Positions 11,173 to 21,767 of a stretch of 56,401 nucleotides of DNA are shown here, piece after piece. The position numbers and the translations under genes are program-made. The notes beneath the pieces are model-generated. The model saw only the letters and a program-made list of their open reading frames with translations, did not search any database and was not told the DNA's origin. Each line of letters starts with the position of its first letter. Within the stretch, counting starts at the first letter, position 1. Source of the stretch: Nemertoderma westbladi (lineage: Eukaryota > Xenacoelomorpha > Nemertodermatida > Nemertodermatidae); NCBI GenBank assembly GCA_032718475.1, contig JAUCBJ010004885.1, positions 1 through 56,401 on the forward strand. The letters are read 5' to 3'.

Positions 11173-11305
11173 TAGATTGTCGTCTCGGCTTCCACTGAGT
11201 GGTCCCAGGTTCGAATCCGACCCGACGCTGATGAGACTCAGTAAGGTATAGAAACGACTACGTGGTTTAGAAAGATATGAGATATGAATTTCATTATATT
11301 TGTAC
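11173..11305 (+). repeat. tRNA-like SINE module, copy a
   Basis: It contains GGTTCGAATCC (11208-11218), an exact match to a Pol III B box, preceded by a tRNA-like arm and followed by a shared tail ending ttcattatatttgtac. Two more copies lie at 20499-20633 and 47773-47905 in the same orientation. No clear A box is seen, so it may be a 3'-tRNA-half SINE. Alternatively, it may be the 3' tail of the adjacent minus-strand LINE read backwards. Confidence 0.45.
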
Positions 11306-11777
11306 ACGTCTTACGGTGGTGAGATTTAACTGCAGATTTAAAAGAATGTTGATTATCTAGGTTTTTAATTTCATTAGGCAGAGCGTTCCAATTTTTAATA
11401 CCGTTAAAAAAGAAAGTATCAGATTCAAAGGATTTACAATTCGGGAGGTAGAAGTTTGAAGCACTAGCTCTGGTACTCTAAGAGTGTGTATCGCGTACTC
11501 TGTTGAATTTTTGTTTTAGGTAATTGGGACATTTACCATTATACACTTTATGCACATGGTTAAGGCGTAGCTGCTTAACGCTACTATCTAAGTTAAGTAG
11601 TCCAGATTCAGAAAAGTCACCTGGAGTTAGGTGCTGCCTAAGTTTGTAATCTTTAATAAATCGTACTACTTTATTCTGAGCGACTTGTAATTTACATTTA
11701 AGCTGTTTGGTTAAGCCTTCATACCAAGAAGATCATGCATAGTCCATGTGACACTGTATTAAGAGCAAAGTAACTTG
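11306..11777 (-). mobile_element. LINE fragment, end of RT ORF (split by Pao element)
   Basis: Translated on the minus strand, this gives the C-terminal part of a Jockey/CR1-like RT ORF (SSWYEGLTKQLKCKLQVAQ, KLRQHLTPGDFSESGLLNLD and NHVHKVYNGKCPNYLKQKF), with a few stops. The upstream part of the same LINE is at 18569-18876. The two halves meet exactly at the ACTTG target duplication of the Pao element, which dates the LINE as older. Confidence 0.75.
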
Positions 11778-12019
11778 TGTTTTGGATTCACTCATTCAAT
11801 TGCGGACAATATAATATGAAATAATAATATGCCGATGTGACATTACTGCATTATGTATTCCAGTATTCTTGATGCTCATTTGTCTGACAATTTCAGTTCT
11901 AACTATAAAAAAGACACTACTGACTGGTCCGTCTAACGCTACTGCACTACCGGTAACACATACTGACTAACACTACTGCTTACAATAATTGGGACTTAGG
12001 TCATATAAATGTCAAGACA
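11778..12019 (-). repeat. 3' LTR of the intact Pao element
   Basis: Runs from TGTTTTGGATTC to GTCAAGACA on the plus strand, and is the same as 18327-18568. The preceding ACTTG is the target duplication. Confidence 0.95.
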
Positions 12020-12029
12020 CTCCGCCTTC
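12020..12029 (-). promoter_or_regulatory. Polypurine tract of the intact Pao element
   Basis: On the minus strand GAAGGCGGAG directly precedes the 3' LTR, the position expected for the plus-strand DNA primer. Confidence 0.65.
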
Positions 12030-12043
12030 AAAAAAAAAGTTTT

Positions 12044-15000
12044 TCAATATATATATTCATCATATTCTAAAGGATATAGCAGTTTCAATGGCCTTGTTAT
12101 AATCCTTTTTGAAGGGAGAGTTAGTTTGACAGATCGTATCAGCCCGTCATGACTCTGGATAAGTTGAGTTACTTTACCTAACTTCCACGATCCCCTTGGT
12201 AGGGTTTTCTCCTTTATTATTACAATGGATCCTATTTTTACTTCAGTATCTACAGCATGATTCTGTTTAATGTGTCTTTGATATCGTTCTCTTAGGCTGG
12301 TAAGATATTCATCATTGAATATTGTCCAGCATTGATTTAAATATATCATTCCTTTCTTCCAATACTCTAGTAGGTCTATGGCTTTGGATTTCTTTGTTCC
12401 CGGCGTGTAATCTTTATCCTTCTCATTTTCAATTTCGATATAAGGAATCCCAGGTTTAGTGTTGATAGTTAGAAAATCATTGGGTGTTAGGACGTCGACG
12501 TATCTATCTTCCAGATCCGCACCAACGTAAGTTAAGGGTCGTGTATTGACCACGGCTTCTACCTCTGTCATAACAGTATACAATTGTAGATAGTTAAGAC
12601 GCAATTTTCCTAGAGTTTTCCGCAGTGTACGTTTTATTATGCCAACCATTCTCTCATAGAATCCACCCATCCATGGTGATAGTTCTGGTATATATTTAAT
12701 GTTTATTCCTTTAGTGGAAATGTATGATAATACATCTTCATCATTTGTGACCTTCTTCCATAAGTTATTCATGACAGTGTCTGTGAGTTTGAACTGACCA
12801 GCATTGTCACAAATTATATTAGTAGGAGTTCCTCTCCTAGAGACAAATCGTCGTACACACATTAAGAATTCTTCAGATGATTGATTAGCAGCTAGTTCGA
12901 GATGAATTGATCTCACTACTAAACAAGTGAAAAGACATACCCATGTTTTTACATTTTCCTTTGTAGGAAGTTGTATGTATAATGGTCCTAGGTAATCTAA
13001 TCCAATGTGTTGGAAAGCAATAGCTTCAGTAGTTCTTAGTAAGGGCAAAGGAGGCATAATTGGTAATTTGTAAGGTCCTCCTTCCCATTTTCGGCAGGTC
13101 TTGCATATGAGCAGAACTGACCGCACTGCTCTTCTTCCCTGTGGTATCCAGTACTCTTTGCGCAGGGTTGATAATGTGTGGTTAATCCATGCATGTAGTC
13201 TACTTACATGAATGTGTTCTATTATTAGTGTAGTTAATGGAGATGACTTTGGAAGAAGTTTGGGAAATTTGCAATAATCATCATTACTGATGTTTTCCAA
13301 TCTTCCATAGCATCTGATTAGTCCATCGTTGTCTATCTTTAATCCAAGTTGATTAATAAGATTGTTTCTTTTCCCATTGATGATATCATGTATTATGTCT
13401 TTGAAGTGGTGCGATTGTATGTATTTCTCCCAAATTAATTTCGCATCGTTGATTTCTGTAGTCGTTAGGCATCCATTCAATTTCGTCTTTCCATGACAGT
13501 TTATAATAAATCTCTGAATCCATGCAGAAATACGTAGGATTCTGATCCACTTTGAATATTTATTTATGTCTAGTCCAAATGGTGTAGTCTTCATTTCATA
13601 AGATTTCTTGGTTATAATTGGAAGAGAAGCTTCGAATAGTATTTTGGAGGACATGCAACCCTGTATTGCATCAATTGTTTTTTTTGTTATTTCTTCAACT
13701 CCCCAATTGGGCCATAATGATATATCACTTATGATCCATTTTGGTCCATTCCACCATAATGTGCTATTGTAGAGCTGTTTGGTTGTATATTGGCACCTAG
13801 TTGCAATATCAGCAGGATTATCTTGCGTATTCACATATCTAAAGTTGATGTTACTTGTATTTCTTATTTCTTTCAACCTATTTTCAATAAACACAGTCAT
13901 TCTTTTATCACTTTTGAGCCAGGCTAAAACACATTGTGAATCGCTAAACAGTGTCTTTGTTTCCATTTTCAGCTTTAGTTGTTCTTCAGCGAATTTAATA
14001 CATCGGATGCCAATTACCATTGCCATTAGTTCTAAGCGAGGAATACTTGGCTTTTTTCGTTGATTATCCTTCAAACTCTGTTTTGATATTGGGGCTAATC
14101 TATTTTTTGCAAATAATAACATTGATTTGTATCCAGATTCAAGTGATATCCGTAAATATATTGCTGCTGCGTATGCTGTTTCCGAAGCATCGCAAAAACA
14201 CAATAAATCAAGTTCATAATCCCCCAAGTTGCTCTGTATCTCTCCTTCAAATATATGTCGTGGGATTTGGCATTCACTAATTTTCAATAGTTCGTTGGCA
14301 ATACTTGGCCACCTATTGATTATATTGTCGTTGAGTTTCATATTCCAATCTAGTTTTTCTCCCTTTTGTCTACCTTTCCACACTTCTTGGTATAATACCT
14401 TTGCTTGCAATGTAATAGGAATGAAATATCCTAACGGATCAAATATCTTTCCTAGGTTCTGCAATATGTCACGAATATTTCTTACCTTAGTTTTAATGTT
14501 TGATTCTGCAATATGTATTTTATCGGCTTCAATATTCCATCCAATTCCAAGTACTTTGGTTACACGTGATTTCATTAGATCAGCAGAATTCATTTTATCA
14601 AGTAATTCATTAGAATTTGATGACCATTCATGTAGATTCATAGAGGCTCCTTTAAAAATCTCTTTAGACTCAATATATAATTGTTTACCTTCATCTACAT
14701 TATTCACTGAAGCTATTAAATTATCCACATATAAGTTATCCTGAATAACTTGGGCTACAGGAGTATTGGTATTCTCTAAATGGTGTGCGATAACAGCACC
14801 AAGCAGATACTGGCACGAAATGATTCCAAATGGTATTCGACAAAATCGCATTGTCACAATATTGTTTTTCAATGGTTGCTTTATATCATTTGGGTCTTTA
14901 TACCAGAAGAAACGAGTTACATCTTTATCTGTTTCTTGAATTCCTACTTGTAGATAAGCCTTTTCAATATCTGATATAATAGCTATAGATCTAAGACGAA

Positions 15001-17587
15001 ATCGAATTAGCACCCCTGTCAAGTCTCTCATCAATGATGGTCCACGATACAAACACTCATTTAGGCATTTGCAATCTTTGTTTTTCTTTGCGCTAGCATT
15101 ATATACTATACGTACCTTTGTTGTTGTTTTAGAGGGTTTAATTACAGGATGATGAGGAATATAATGTTTGATTGGTTTATGTTTGTCATTCTCATCCTCA
15201 TCACTTACTGTTTCGATTATACCATTATCCAGTTGATTGTTTATTATTGCGGAATACTTATCATGTAAATCATTGTTCTCGATTAATCTTTGATGTAAAG
15301 ATTTAAATCTATTGAAGGCTAAGTCACGATTTTCATTTGGATATTCATTATTGGGTTTCCATGGCCAACTAACGAAATATCTGTTATTTTCATATTTAAC
15401 ATTTTCTTTAAAATTTATAATCGCTTGATCATCATCATCATTCATAGTTGGGTCTTCTATTCCAATTATTTCCGTCTTCCAGTAACTTTCGCTGTTGTTT
15501 ATTACATTGGGTTCATATTGTTGATCCATATTGTCAAAAATCAACATAGATGTCTCATTAAATGACTTATCTTCATTATCAGTATATCTCCCACTGATAA
15601 CCCAACCAAATGTGGACTTTATCAAGCTTGGGCCTTCAGGCAGATTTATTTTCTCACCTGAAATGAAATCTCCATAATAGTCTAATCCAATGAGGAAGTT
15701 GATGTTTGTAATTTCATTTTCACCTGGAATTGTGTCCGCTAATGGTAAATCTTTCCATATTTCTTCAGATTTACCAAGATCAATTGACGATCTTTCAATT
15801 GGCCCAGTTATAATATTGACGACATGAACTGTTATTTGTTGGGAATTTCCGTTCATATCATATAGATTGATATCTGCTAATTTAAATGGTATCCTGATTG
15901 GTTCCTTTCTACCAAATGTGTTGGCAACAATTTCGCCTGGATCTCTTTCTACTAAATTCAATTCTTTTGAAAATGAATGAGTAACATAAGTCCGCTTGCT
16001 TCCTGTGTCAAAGAAAACTCGTGTTGTAATTGGTTTCATTTTTGTATGTCCAGGTTTCTGAACATCTATTAAGGCAGTTTGCATTATGACTGACTCGTTA
16101 ATTGACATTACTGGCAAACAATTGCTGGGATATCCATTGTTATCTTGCGATTCATTTAACTCCAATCTTTCTTTTGTTGCAACATTTTCAACTAATAAAT
16201 TTGGACTACCCGCACTTTGATTTGAATGTTTTTTATAACATAAGCTTCTATGATGGTTTTTTGTTCTTCCACAGTGAGTACAAGTATAATTATATGTGCA
16301 ATATCTAGTAGAATGACTCTCCTTTAAACAAATGTTACATTTGTTGCTCAACTGCAATTGTTTTTTTCGGGATGCGACATCCGGATATTTGTGGCATTCA
16401 TCATTCCAATGATTTCCTGAGCAATACACACATGATCTATTTTCACCAAAGGATCGTTTACCAGCAACTGTTAATGCATGGCTAGTGGGTTTGTATTGCT
16501 TATAGTTATTTGGTCCTGACCAACCTTTATTAGTATTTTTATTATACGATGTTTCATGGTTATTCTTATTATGAATATCTCCGGAAGTCCTTTCAGTTAA
16601 TGAATCGCGTCTTTCAGCTGCTTCTCGAGAAGCAATGTATCGTTTGAGGTTATTGCGTAAGGTACTTACTTCCCATTTTTCACTTGGATCTTTAAAGTAC
16701 TCTAATTGTACTTTTACTTCCATTGGTAATTTCGAATAAATCATTGATACAAAAATTGGTTGAGAGATGTTTTCACCTAACCCTTCTAGGCTTCTAAGAT
16801 TCTTTTCTATTGAATCATATGTGAGACGCAATCTACTTGTTTCATTCCTAGAAACAGCCAAATTCATTAATTCAGTATATATGGCATCAATTAAGGTTTG
16901 CGTTTCCCCAAATCTTTCTTTTAACAGTTCTACAGCTACATTATAATTTTCATTAGTCAATTGCAATCCTGAAATTGCCCTTTTGGCTTCACCGTCTAAC
17001 TTTGTACGCAAGTAATTAAATTTCTCAACTGGTCTCAACTCATTTTTACTATCAATAGCTGCTTCAAATGAATCCCAAAATTCACCCCATTTTAATACAT
17101 TTCCTGAAAAACGTTCTATATCCAATTTTGGCAAATTAACCTTTACTCTGCTTCCGGCATAGTGAATTGCACTGATGCCCCCACCTTCATTAACTTGCAC
17201 ATTACTCATATTCATTGTTGCCTCTTCAAGGTTCGCTTGTAGGCCTGTTTGTGCTTTGACTTCATTTTGGTATTCATTGATGCGTTGTATTCTCACAATT
17301 AGACGAGATGAAGAATTCATTATTTGATCATTAAATAGTGATACTGTACTAATTTCATTATTCACGGCATCCCCATCATCGTCAGGCAATAAATTTAAAA
17401 TTTGTTCATTAAGGGTATCTAAATCTTGACCATATAATTTAAGTTTATTTTTAGTTATTTCAGCATCTTCTAAATTTATTTCATTTCCATCACTCATTAA
17501 TTCATCAACTATTTTAAATAATTTCTTTATATTGGTCCTTACAGCTTCTCTCTTCAAACGCAATTTATTTGTCCCGGTTCCAGGCAT
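12044..17587 (-). CDS. Gag-Pol polyprotein, Pao-clade retrotransposon
   Basis: A single 1847-residue frame. Rough order: coiled N-terminus; DUF1759 gag core (about 150-300, LDIERFSGNVLKWGEFWDSF); three Cys/His knuckles (about 385-450, e.g. CNICLKESHSTRYC); DUF1758 aspartic protease (about 525, FFDTGSKRTYV); RT (about 825-1060, KVRIVYNASA, SDIEKAYLQVG, YVDN at about 951); RNase H (about 1130-1270, CFCDASETAYAA, FSDSQCVLAWL); integrase zinc-binding part (about 1455-1503) and DDE core (LDYLGPL, CDNAGQF, GGFYERMVG); DUF5641 end (about 1742-1832). The start is the first Met after the leader. Everything needed for a replication cycle is present in order. The second Asp of the RT box is Asn (codon AAT), which may or may not be tolerated. 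No envelope gene is seen. Confidence 0.95.
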   Translation of the reverse strand: MPGTGTNKLRLKREAVRTNIKKLFKIVDELMSDGNEINLEDAEITKNKLKLYGQDLDTLNEQILNLLPDDDGDAVNNEISTVSLFNDQIMNSSSRLIVRIQRINEYQNEVKAQTGLQANLEEATMNMSNVQVNEGGGISAIHYAGSRVKVNLPKLDIERFSGNVLKWGEFWDSFEAAIDSKNELRPVEKFNYLRTKLDGEAKRAISGLQLTNENYNVAVELLKERFGETQTLIDAIYTELMNLAVSRNETSRLRLTYDSIEKNLRSLEGLGENISQPIFVSMIYSKLPMEVKVQLEYFKDPSEKWEVSTLRNNLKRYIASREAAERRDSLTERTSGDIHNKNNHETSYNKNTNKGWSGPNNYKQYKPTSHALTVAGKRSFGENRSCVYCSGNHWNDECHKYPDVASRKKQLQLSNKCNICLKESHSTRYCTYNYTCTHCGRTKNHHRSLCYKKHSNQSAGSPNLLVENVATKERLELNESQDNNGYPSNCLPVMSINESVIMQTALIDVQKPGHTKMKPITTRVFFDTGSKRTYVTHSFSKELNLVERDPGEIVANTFGRKEPIRIPFKLADINLYDMNGNSQQITVHVVNIITGPIERSSIDLGKSEEIWKDLPLADTIPGENEITNINFLIGLDYYGDFISGEKINLPEGPSLIKSTFGWVISGRYTDNEDKSFNETSMLIFDNMDQQYEPNVINNSESYWKTEIIGIEDPTMNDDDDQAIINFKENVKYENNRYFVSWPWKPNNEYPNENRDLAFNRFKSLHQRLIENNDLHDKYSAIINNQLDNGIIETVSDEDENDKHKPIKHYIPHHPVIKPSKTTTKVRIVYNASAKKNKDCKCLNECLYRGPSLMRDLTGVLIRFRLRSIAIISDIEKAYLQVGIQETDKDVTRFFWYKDPNDIKQPLKNNIVTMRFCRIPFGIISCQYLLGAVIAHHLENTNTPVAQVIQDNLYVDNLIASVNNVDEGKQLYIESKEIFKGASMNLHEWSSNSNELLDKMNSADLMKSRVTKVLGIGWNIEADKIHIAESNIKTKVRNIRDILQNLGKIFDPLGYFIPITLQAKVLYQEVWKGRQKGEKLDWNMKLNDNIINRWPSIANELLKISECQIPRHIFEGEIQSNLGDYELDLLCFCDASETAYAAAIYLRISLESGYKSMLLFAKNRLAPISKQSLKDNQRKKPSIPRLELMAMVIGIRCIKFAEEQLKLKMETKTLFSDSQCVLAWLKSDKRMTVFIENRLKEIRNTSNINFRYVNTQDNPADIATRCQYTTKQLYNSTLWWNGPKWIISDISLWPNWGVEEITKKTIDAIQGCMSSKILFEASLPIITKKSYEMKTTPFGLDINKYSKWIRILRISAWIQRFIINCHGKTKLNGCLTTTEINDAKLIWEKYIQSHHFKDIIHDIINGKRNNLINQLGLKIDNDGLIRCYGRLENISNDDYCKFPKLLPKSSPLTTLIIEHIHVSRLHAWINHTLSTLRKEYWIPQGRRAVRSVLLICKTCRKWEGGPYKLPIMPPLPLLRTTEAIAFQHIGLDYLGPLYIQLPTKENVKTWVCLFTCLVVRSIHLELAANQSSEEFLMCVRRFVSRRGTPTNIICDNAGQFKLTDTVMNNLWKKVTNDEDVLSYISTKGINIKYIPELSPWMGGFYERMVGIIKRTLRKTLGKLRLNYLQLYTVMTEVEAVVNTRPLTYVGADLEDRYVDVLTPNDFLTINTKPGIPYIEIENEKDKDYTPGTKKSKAIDLLEYWKKGMIYLNQCWTIFNDEYLTSLRERYQRHIKQNHAVDTEVKIGSIVIIKEKTLPRGSWKLGKVTQLIQSHDGLIRSVKLTLPSKRIITRPLKLLYPLEYDEYIY

Positions 17588-18326
17588 TTCTGCAGGCCTG
17601 TTTGATTATTATTTAACAAATTTCAGCATTGACTTCAGGCATTACTAATGGCCTGTTATTATTCTGTTTGATAATTATATTATTATTTAACATTGGTCTG
17701 TTGGTGTAGGACTATTAGGTATACACTCATTGTACAGTTGTAGTACTGGTATCCAACATTATAAAGAGGATATATACAATATACATATATGGGCAGTCCA
17801 AGTTAATGCATCTTTGACTGCTTTAATTCAATCAAACAATGATGGCTGTTTTCCCAAGCACCGGTAGGCAGTAGGCCTATTATTACGAATGGTTAAGTAT
17901 TAATTATGCACTCACCAAATCATCAAATTCTACCTGTCAGCCGATAGCTGTGGACAATCTTTACGTCTATATGGCATTCCAGATCCTTATATCTGTTACT
18001 GTTTGTATGTGGCGTGGCTCGTTCCTTTTATATTCCAGGATTCGCCAAGTTTAATTGATCCCGATTCAGTATAGGGAATACGTAGCACATATAGCAGTAT
18101 AGGTAGGCCCGTAGGGCCTTAATTAAGTAGGCTGGGCTGTAGGCCTAGCTATTTTATTGTTGATCCCTTTCATTAGCATCAGTACCGGTATCGGTGGAAG
18201 GTTATTCATTTAGTCTAAGCTGTTATCAGATTATACCGTACCGGTACAGCGGTATCGGTAGGCCTATTGGAAATCAGTGTTTTCAGTTTGTTGACGCTCG
18301 AACAGCGCAACCACGCTCTGCTACCA
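17588..18326 (-). other. 5' leader of the intact Pao element
   Basis: Non-coding leader between the primer site and the gag-pol start. It contains many short palindromic words (taggccta, accggta, gtaccggtac), which could fold and might act in packaging or dimer formation; that is inference. No other open frame is supported. Confidence 0.6.
18316..18326 (-). promoter_or_regulatory. Primer-binding site resembling initiator tRNA-Met
   Basis: On the minus strand, right after the 5' LTR, TGGTAGCAGAG is the complement of CTCTGCTACCA, the conserved 3' end of animal initiator tRNA-Met with its CCA. The match continues imperfectly for a few more bases (CGTGGTT). Position and sequence both fit a minus-strand primer site. 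Confidence 0.75.
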
Positions 18327-18568
18327 TGTTTTGGATTCACTCATTCAATTGCGGACAATATAATATGAAATAATAATATGCCGATGTGACATTACTGCAT
18401 TATGTATTCCAGTATTCTTGATGCTCATTTGTCTGACAATTTCAGTTCTAACTATAAAAAAGACACTACTGACTGGTCCGTCTAACGCTACTGCACTACC
18501 GGTAACACATACTGACTAACACTACTGCTTACAATAATTGGGACTTAGGTCATATAAATGTCAAGACA
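18327..18568 (-). repeat. 5' LTR of the intact Pao element
   Basis: 242 bp, TG...CA, followed by the ACTTG target duplication at 18569-18573. It appears identical to 11778-12019. Confidence 0.95.
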
Positions 18569-18876
18569 ACTTGCGGGAGTCGATGTTTAAACTATTTTTA
18601 TTTCTGTATAGAAACCTAAGCCTACTGCTAACTTTCGAGAAAATATTTTTCACTGTGCTTTCTCCTGATAAGCCGTTATCCAATGTGGCGCCAAAATATT
18701 TAACTTCCTTTTTATTTTAATCTTATGTCCATTACTAGTGACTTCAAACTTAGTTACCTTCTTTACCTTTCTTTTGGAACCAAACAAAATACTTTCAGTC
18801 TTACCGTAGTGAATGGATAGCTTATTATCAACCAACCACTCATTACAGGATTCTAGAACTGCACTTAACTTTTAGG
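18569..18876 (-). mobile_element. LINE fragment, RT palm/thumb part (split by Pao element)
   Basis: Minus-strand translation gives ESCNEWLVDNKLSIHYGKTE, SILFGSKRK, and LGxxLDNxLSGE-like sequence, the usual RT segment after the catalytic box in Jockey/CR1-like LINEs. It is 5'-truncated at about 18876 and carries frameshifts. The remainder lies at 11306-11777, beyond the Pao insertion. Confidence 0.75.
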
Positions 18877-19587
18877 AACTATAGATTGGATCGGTTGTGT
18901 TTCATCATGTCTGGTTCGGTCCTTTTCAAGGGGTTTTCGATAAAGTTCTATCCAGTTCGGTTCAGATTTGTCTAAATTACTTTCAGCTATTTTTACATTG
19001 AGTTTCTGTGATAAACATCGGAAATGTATCTACAGTATAGTCAAATATTACAAATTCATCAATATTTGTTTAATAAGGGGATCATTACCTCAAATCTATT
19101 TTTTATGAAGCTACTATTCTGAACTTTATAACACAATGATCTGTGATCTATTACTAAAATAAAAAACTGAGTATGGATATTCGTAAACGCGTTTGTTCGA
19201 AAAATGGCACTTTTTGTGCAGGTCGGTTTTTTATAAATTGTATAAATTTCGAAGATTTTATATGTAAAATATCTCATGTTTAAGGATCAGTAATGTAAGG
19301 GAACTCCTCCAGTAAAGGTCACTAGAGAGGGATATCTTTTGTCAGGTGGGTGGGATACTCGAAAGACCCTTATCCGATCCCATAGGCGTTTCCCTATAGT
19401 ACAGTATAATGCCTAACTCCCTTCCCACGTGACTTCAGGTTTCGTTCAGGGAACCTGCTGTTGGTCAACCAGTGGCCTGTCAAGGATATGCGGTAGACCC
19501 CGGATAATTGTATGTATTTAGATATTCATATTTATTTCAGTAATGTATTGAACTACTGTATACCGTTACGAAAAAATGACGCCAAAT
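18877..19587. other. Intergenic, no gene recognised
   Basis: AT-rich sequence with a tandem-looking ggttcggtcc / agttcggttcag stretch near 18890-18965, and a more GC-balanced block at 19290-19500 without an open frame of note. Confidence 0.5.
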
Positions 19588-19811
19588 CAAAACCTGTGCT
19601 CTACAATGTCTACGACTATATGAGGGATGGAACCCACCAAGTTGATAAGCTTATAGGAAAATACTCCGGTAAAACCGAGAGTCGACGGACGGTGTGCTAT
19701 GGTTGCTTTCTAGTATACGCTGGATATACTGCACGATTCAAAGCGCAAACACTTGTTGTTCTCAATAGTAAAGGAAACCCTCGACCGGAGCAGTCGTTTT
19801 GCCAGGGCTAG
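19588..19811 (+). pseudogene. Possible piggyBac-type transposase fragment
   Basis: The plus-strand frame reads KPVLYNVYDYMRDGTHQVDKL, then a Tyr/Lys segment and ESRRTVCYGCFLVYAG. The pattern DYN-x-GGVDxxDxL...Y...R..RRW of the DDE_Tnp_1_7 family is recognisable in degraded form (DYMRDGTHQVDKL...ESRRTV). It is a short, isolated remnant ending in a stop at 19811. Its interest is that the window carries TTAA-flanked MITEs, which are mobilised by this family elsewhere. The identification is tentative. Confidence 0.4.
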
Positions 19812-20498
19812 GAATTCCAACATAGTAAGGCGCTCCAAATTTATTCTCCCGCTCTCTCCGTGTGATAAAATAAAATTTATTTCGGGGTGACATAAAACTA
19901 TGGAGGTAGCCCTCAACCCCGCGGTCAATAAACCTACAATCAAAGACGGCGTGGCAAACAAGCCCACTGCCAAGCTGGTCACGGGAGGCAACCACTCCAT
20001 CCATTCCCCTTGCAATGCAACTCTTTGCTAATAAACTGGAAACCCGTTCGTTTAGGGAGAAGTTGGTGTTGGATACAAGGTAACTGAATCCACCAATTTA
20101 CCTATAGTAATAACTTGTAACTCGTGCGGCGTTCCCTTTTACCCATATGCAATATTGATTGTTATGAATGCAAACCATTTTTTTAATCTAGATTCCTTTT
20201 TATATAATTGCATTGTCAATACTTATTATTGTTTTTGTTTGATAATTGTTATTAAGTTTAATTATAATAATAAATCATCGTTATTTATGTAACCGAATCC
20301 GCGTTTCTTTAAAATGTTATTTACAGTATTATCAAGTTTCATTATCAAGTATCATCAATTAATTTTCAAGGTTTTTTTTACATCGAAGGATAAGTTTTTA
20401 CCGACAATAACTTTTACTTTTTATTTTCAAAATTGAAGAGGACTAGTCCCATTACAATAAAACGGCAGCTAGCTTTGAAATTCATTCTTCAAATCTCT
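19812..20498. other. Intergenic, no gene recognised
   Basis: 19812-20100 is moderately GC-rich, with overlapping short minus-strand frames (20015-19710 and 20004-19762) that show no family motif. 20100-20498 is AT-rich with no feature. Confidence 0.4.
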
Positions 20499-20633
20499 AG
20501 AGATTGTTGACTCGGATTCCACTGAGAGGTCCCAGGTTCGAAACTGACCCGACGATGATGAGACTCAATAAGGTAGAAACGCCTGCGTGGTTTAGAAAGA
20601 TATATGAGATATTAATTTCATTATATTTGTACA
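20499..20633 (+). repeat. tRNA-like SINE module, copy b
   Basis: Matches 11173-11305, with GGTTCGAAACT at 20535 in the B-box position and the same tail ending atttgtac. It is more diverged than the other two copies. Confidence 0.45.
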
Positions 20634-21705
20634 CTAATGTAACAGAGTGGTTAACAAGTTTAAATAATTTAAATATAATAAATAGTTCTCACATAAAGGT
20701 ATATTTTGTATTAAAGAAAACCTCGGCATACCCAACCAACCTTAAACACAGTACTACACTTACTATAGTAAATATATTATTTTACTTACTAACACCAAAT
20801 ATCTTATTAAAACATATTATAACTAATACTAAAATGTACTTTAATCTCCTAATGTTCTGTATAAGTGTTCGATTCACCTTTAAACCTTCTATTATGGGGC
20901 GAGCCACGAAGTCTAAGTGAGACTTTGCGTGGAGGTATAATATTTAATAGGCCGTCCTCTAACTCATTGGCACAGCTGCGATTTTACCTGCGGCTTTGCC
21001 AATAATTATTAACTAAAAACTCACGAGGTATTCTTTGATAGAATGAATAACTCGTAATATGAATACCAAGAATGAATCAATCGTAATATGAATACCCAGT
21101 ATGAATACCTACTATCAATGCACTTTAACGAATTTACAACAATATTTCCGTTATTAACAATTAAAAATATTAACTATTAATAATACCGATAACTTCATAA
21201 TCGAACCAATCCATGATTTTAACCGATTCAACTACCAGTAATGGAATCCCGTCACCGTCATTAACTCAATCGCTTATTTATCGTCATCATCGTCAGCCCA
21301 AATTATCGTTTGCCGTAACAACCTGACTGAAAAAAGTTTAACCGGAGTTTATCTGCACAAGTACAACCAAAACAAACACAACTACAGGCAATCCATTTCT
21401 AACAACAAGACATACTGATCGCTAGATGTAGAGAACTCTTTTGGTTGGTATCGAACCAGAATATCACGAGACACGATTTTTATTTTTTTTCTCTTTTAGA
21501 CCAAATATAGCAACACTAGCTATGCTACTGCTTTCTTTGACTAATTAAATAACAACACAAACTCATTAGGCTACACAAGTCGGAATATTTGTTTGTTCAT
21601 AGGATAATATATGTCAATTATATATTAATATATATCATAATAATAGTCGAGATAAACAAAAAAAACATAAAACATAAAGCTTTATACAAAAAGCAATTTA
21701 ATAAA
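20634..21705. other. AT-rich intergenic sequence downstream of gene A
   Basis: No gene recognised. An imperfect hairpin is present at about 20899-20933 (gccacgaagtct / agactttgcgtgg). 21040-21110 holds short repeats of aatatgaatacc(a/c)a. Confidence 0.4.
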
Positions 21706-21711
21706 TTTATT
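21706..21711 (-). terminator. Polyadenylation signal of gene A
   Basis: AATAAA on the minus strand, about 57 nt after the gene A stop codon, in AT-rich sequence. The position is typical for a short 3' UTR. Confidence 0.5.
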
Positions 21712-21767
21712 TAAAAAATTATTGAATTATTCAAAAATAGCGCGACCTAAGCCAATAATATTAATTC

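Larger units (their letters stand above)
11778..18568 (-). mobile_element. Intact Pao-clade LTR retrotransposon
   Basis: A 6791-bp element with two 242-bp LTRs (11778-12019 and 18327-18568) that look identical by eye, TG...CA ends and a 5-bp target duplication ACTTG (11773-11777 and 18569-18573). Inside are an initiator-tRNA-Met-like primer site, a 0.74-kb leader, one unbroken gag-pol ORF and a purine-rich tract before the 3' LTR. It sits inside a LINE copy. Identical LTRs and an open ORF indicate a very recent insertion. One unusual feature is YVDN in place of YVDD in the RT. Confidence 0.95.

Noticed and set aside
11208-11218. Functional tRNA gene
   Set aside because: Only a B-box-like word is present; no acceptor stem or A box can be drawn.
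13779-14744. Plus-strand frames inside the Pao pol gene
   Set aside because: Hydrophobic antisense shadows of the intact minus-strand gag-pol ORF.
19710-20015. Minus-strand frame of 101 residues with hydrophobic start
   Set aside because: No family motif; it overlaps other equally open short frames and degraded transposon sequence.
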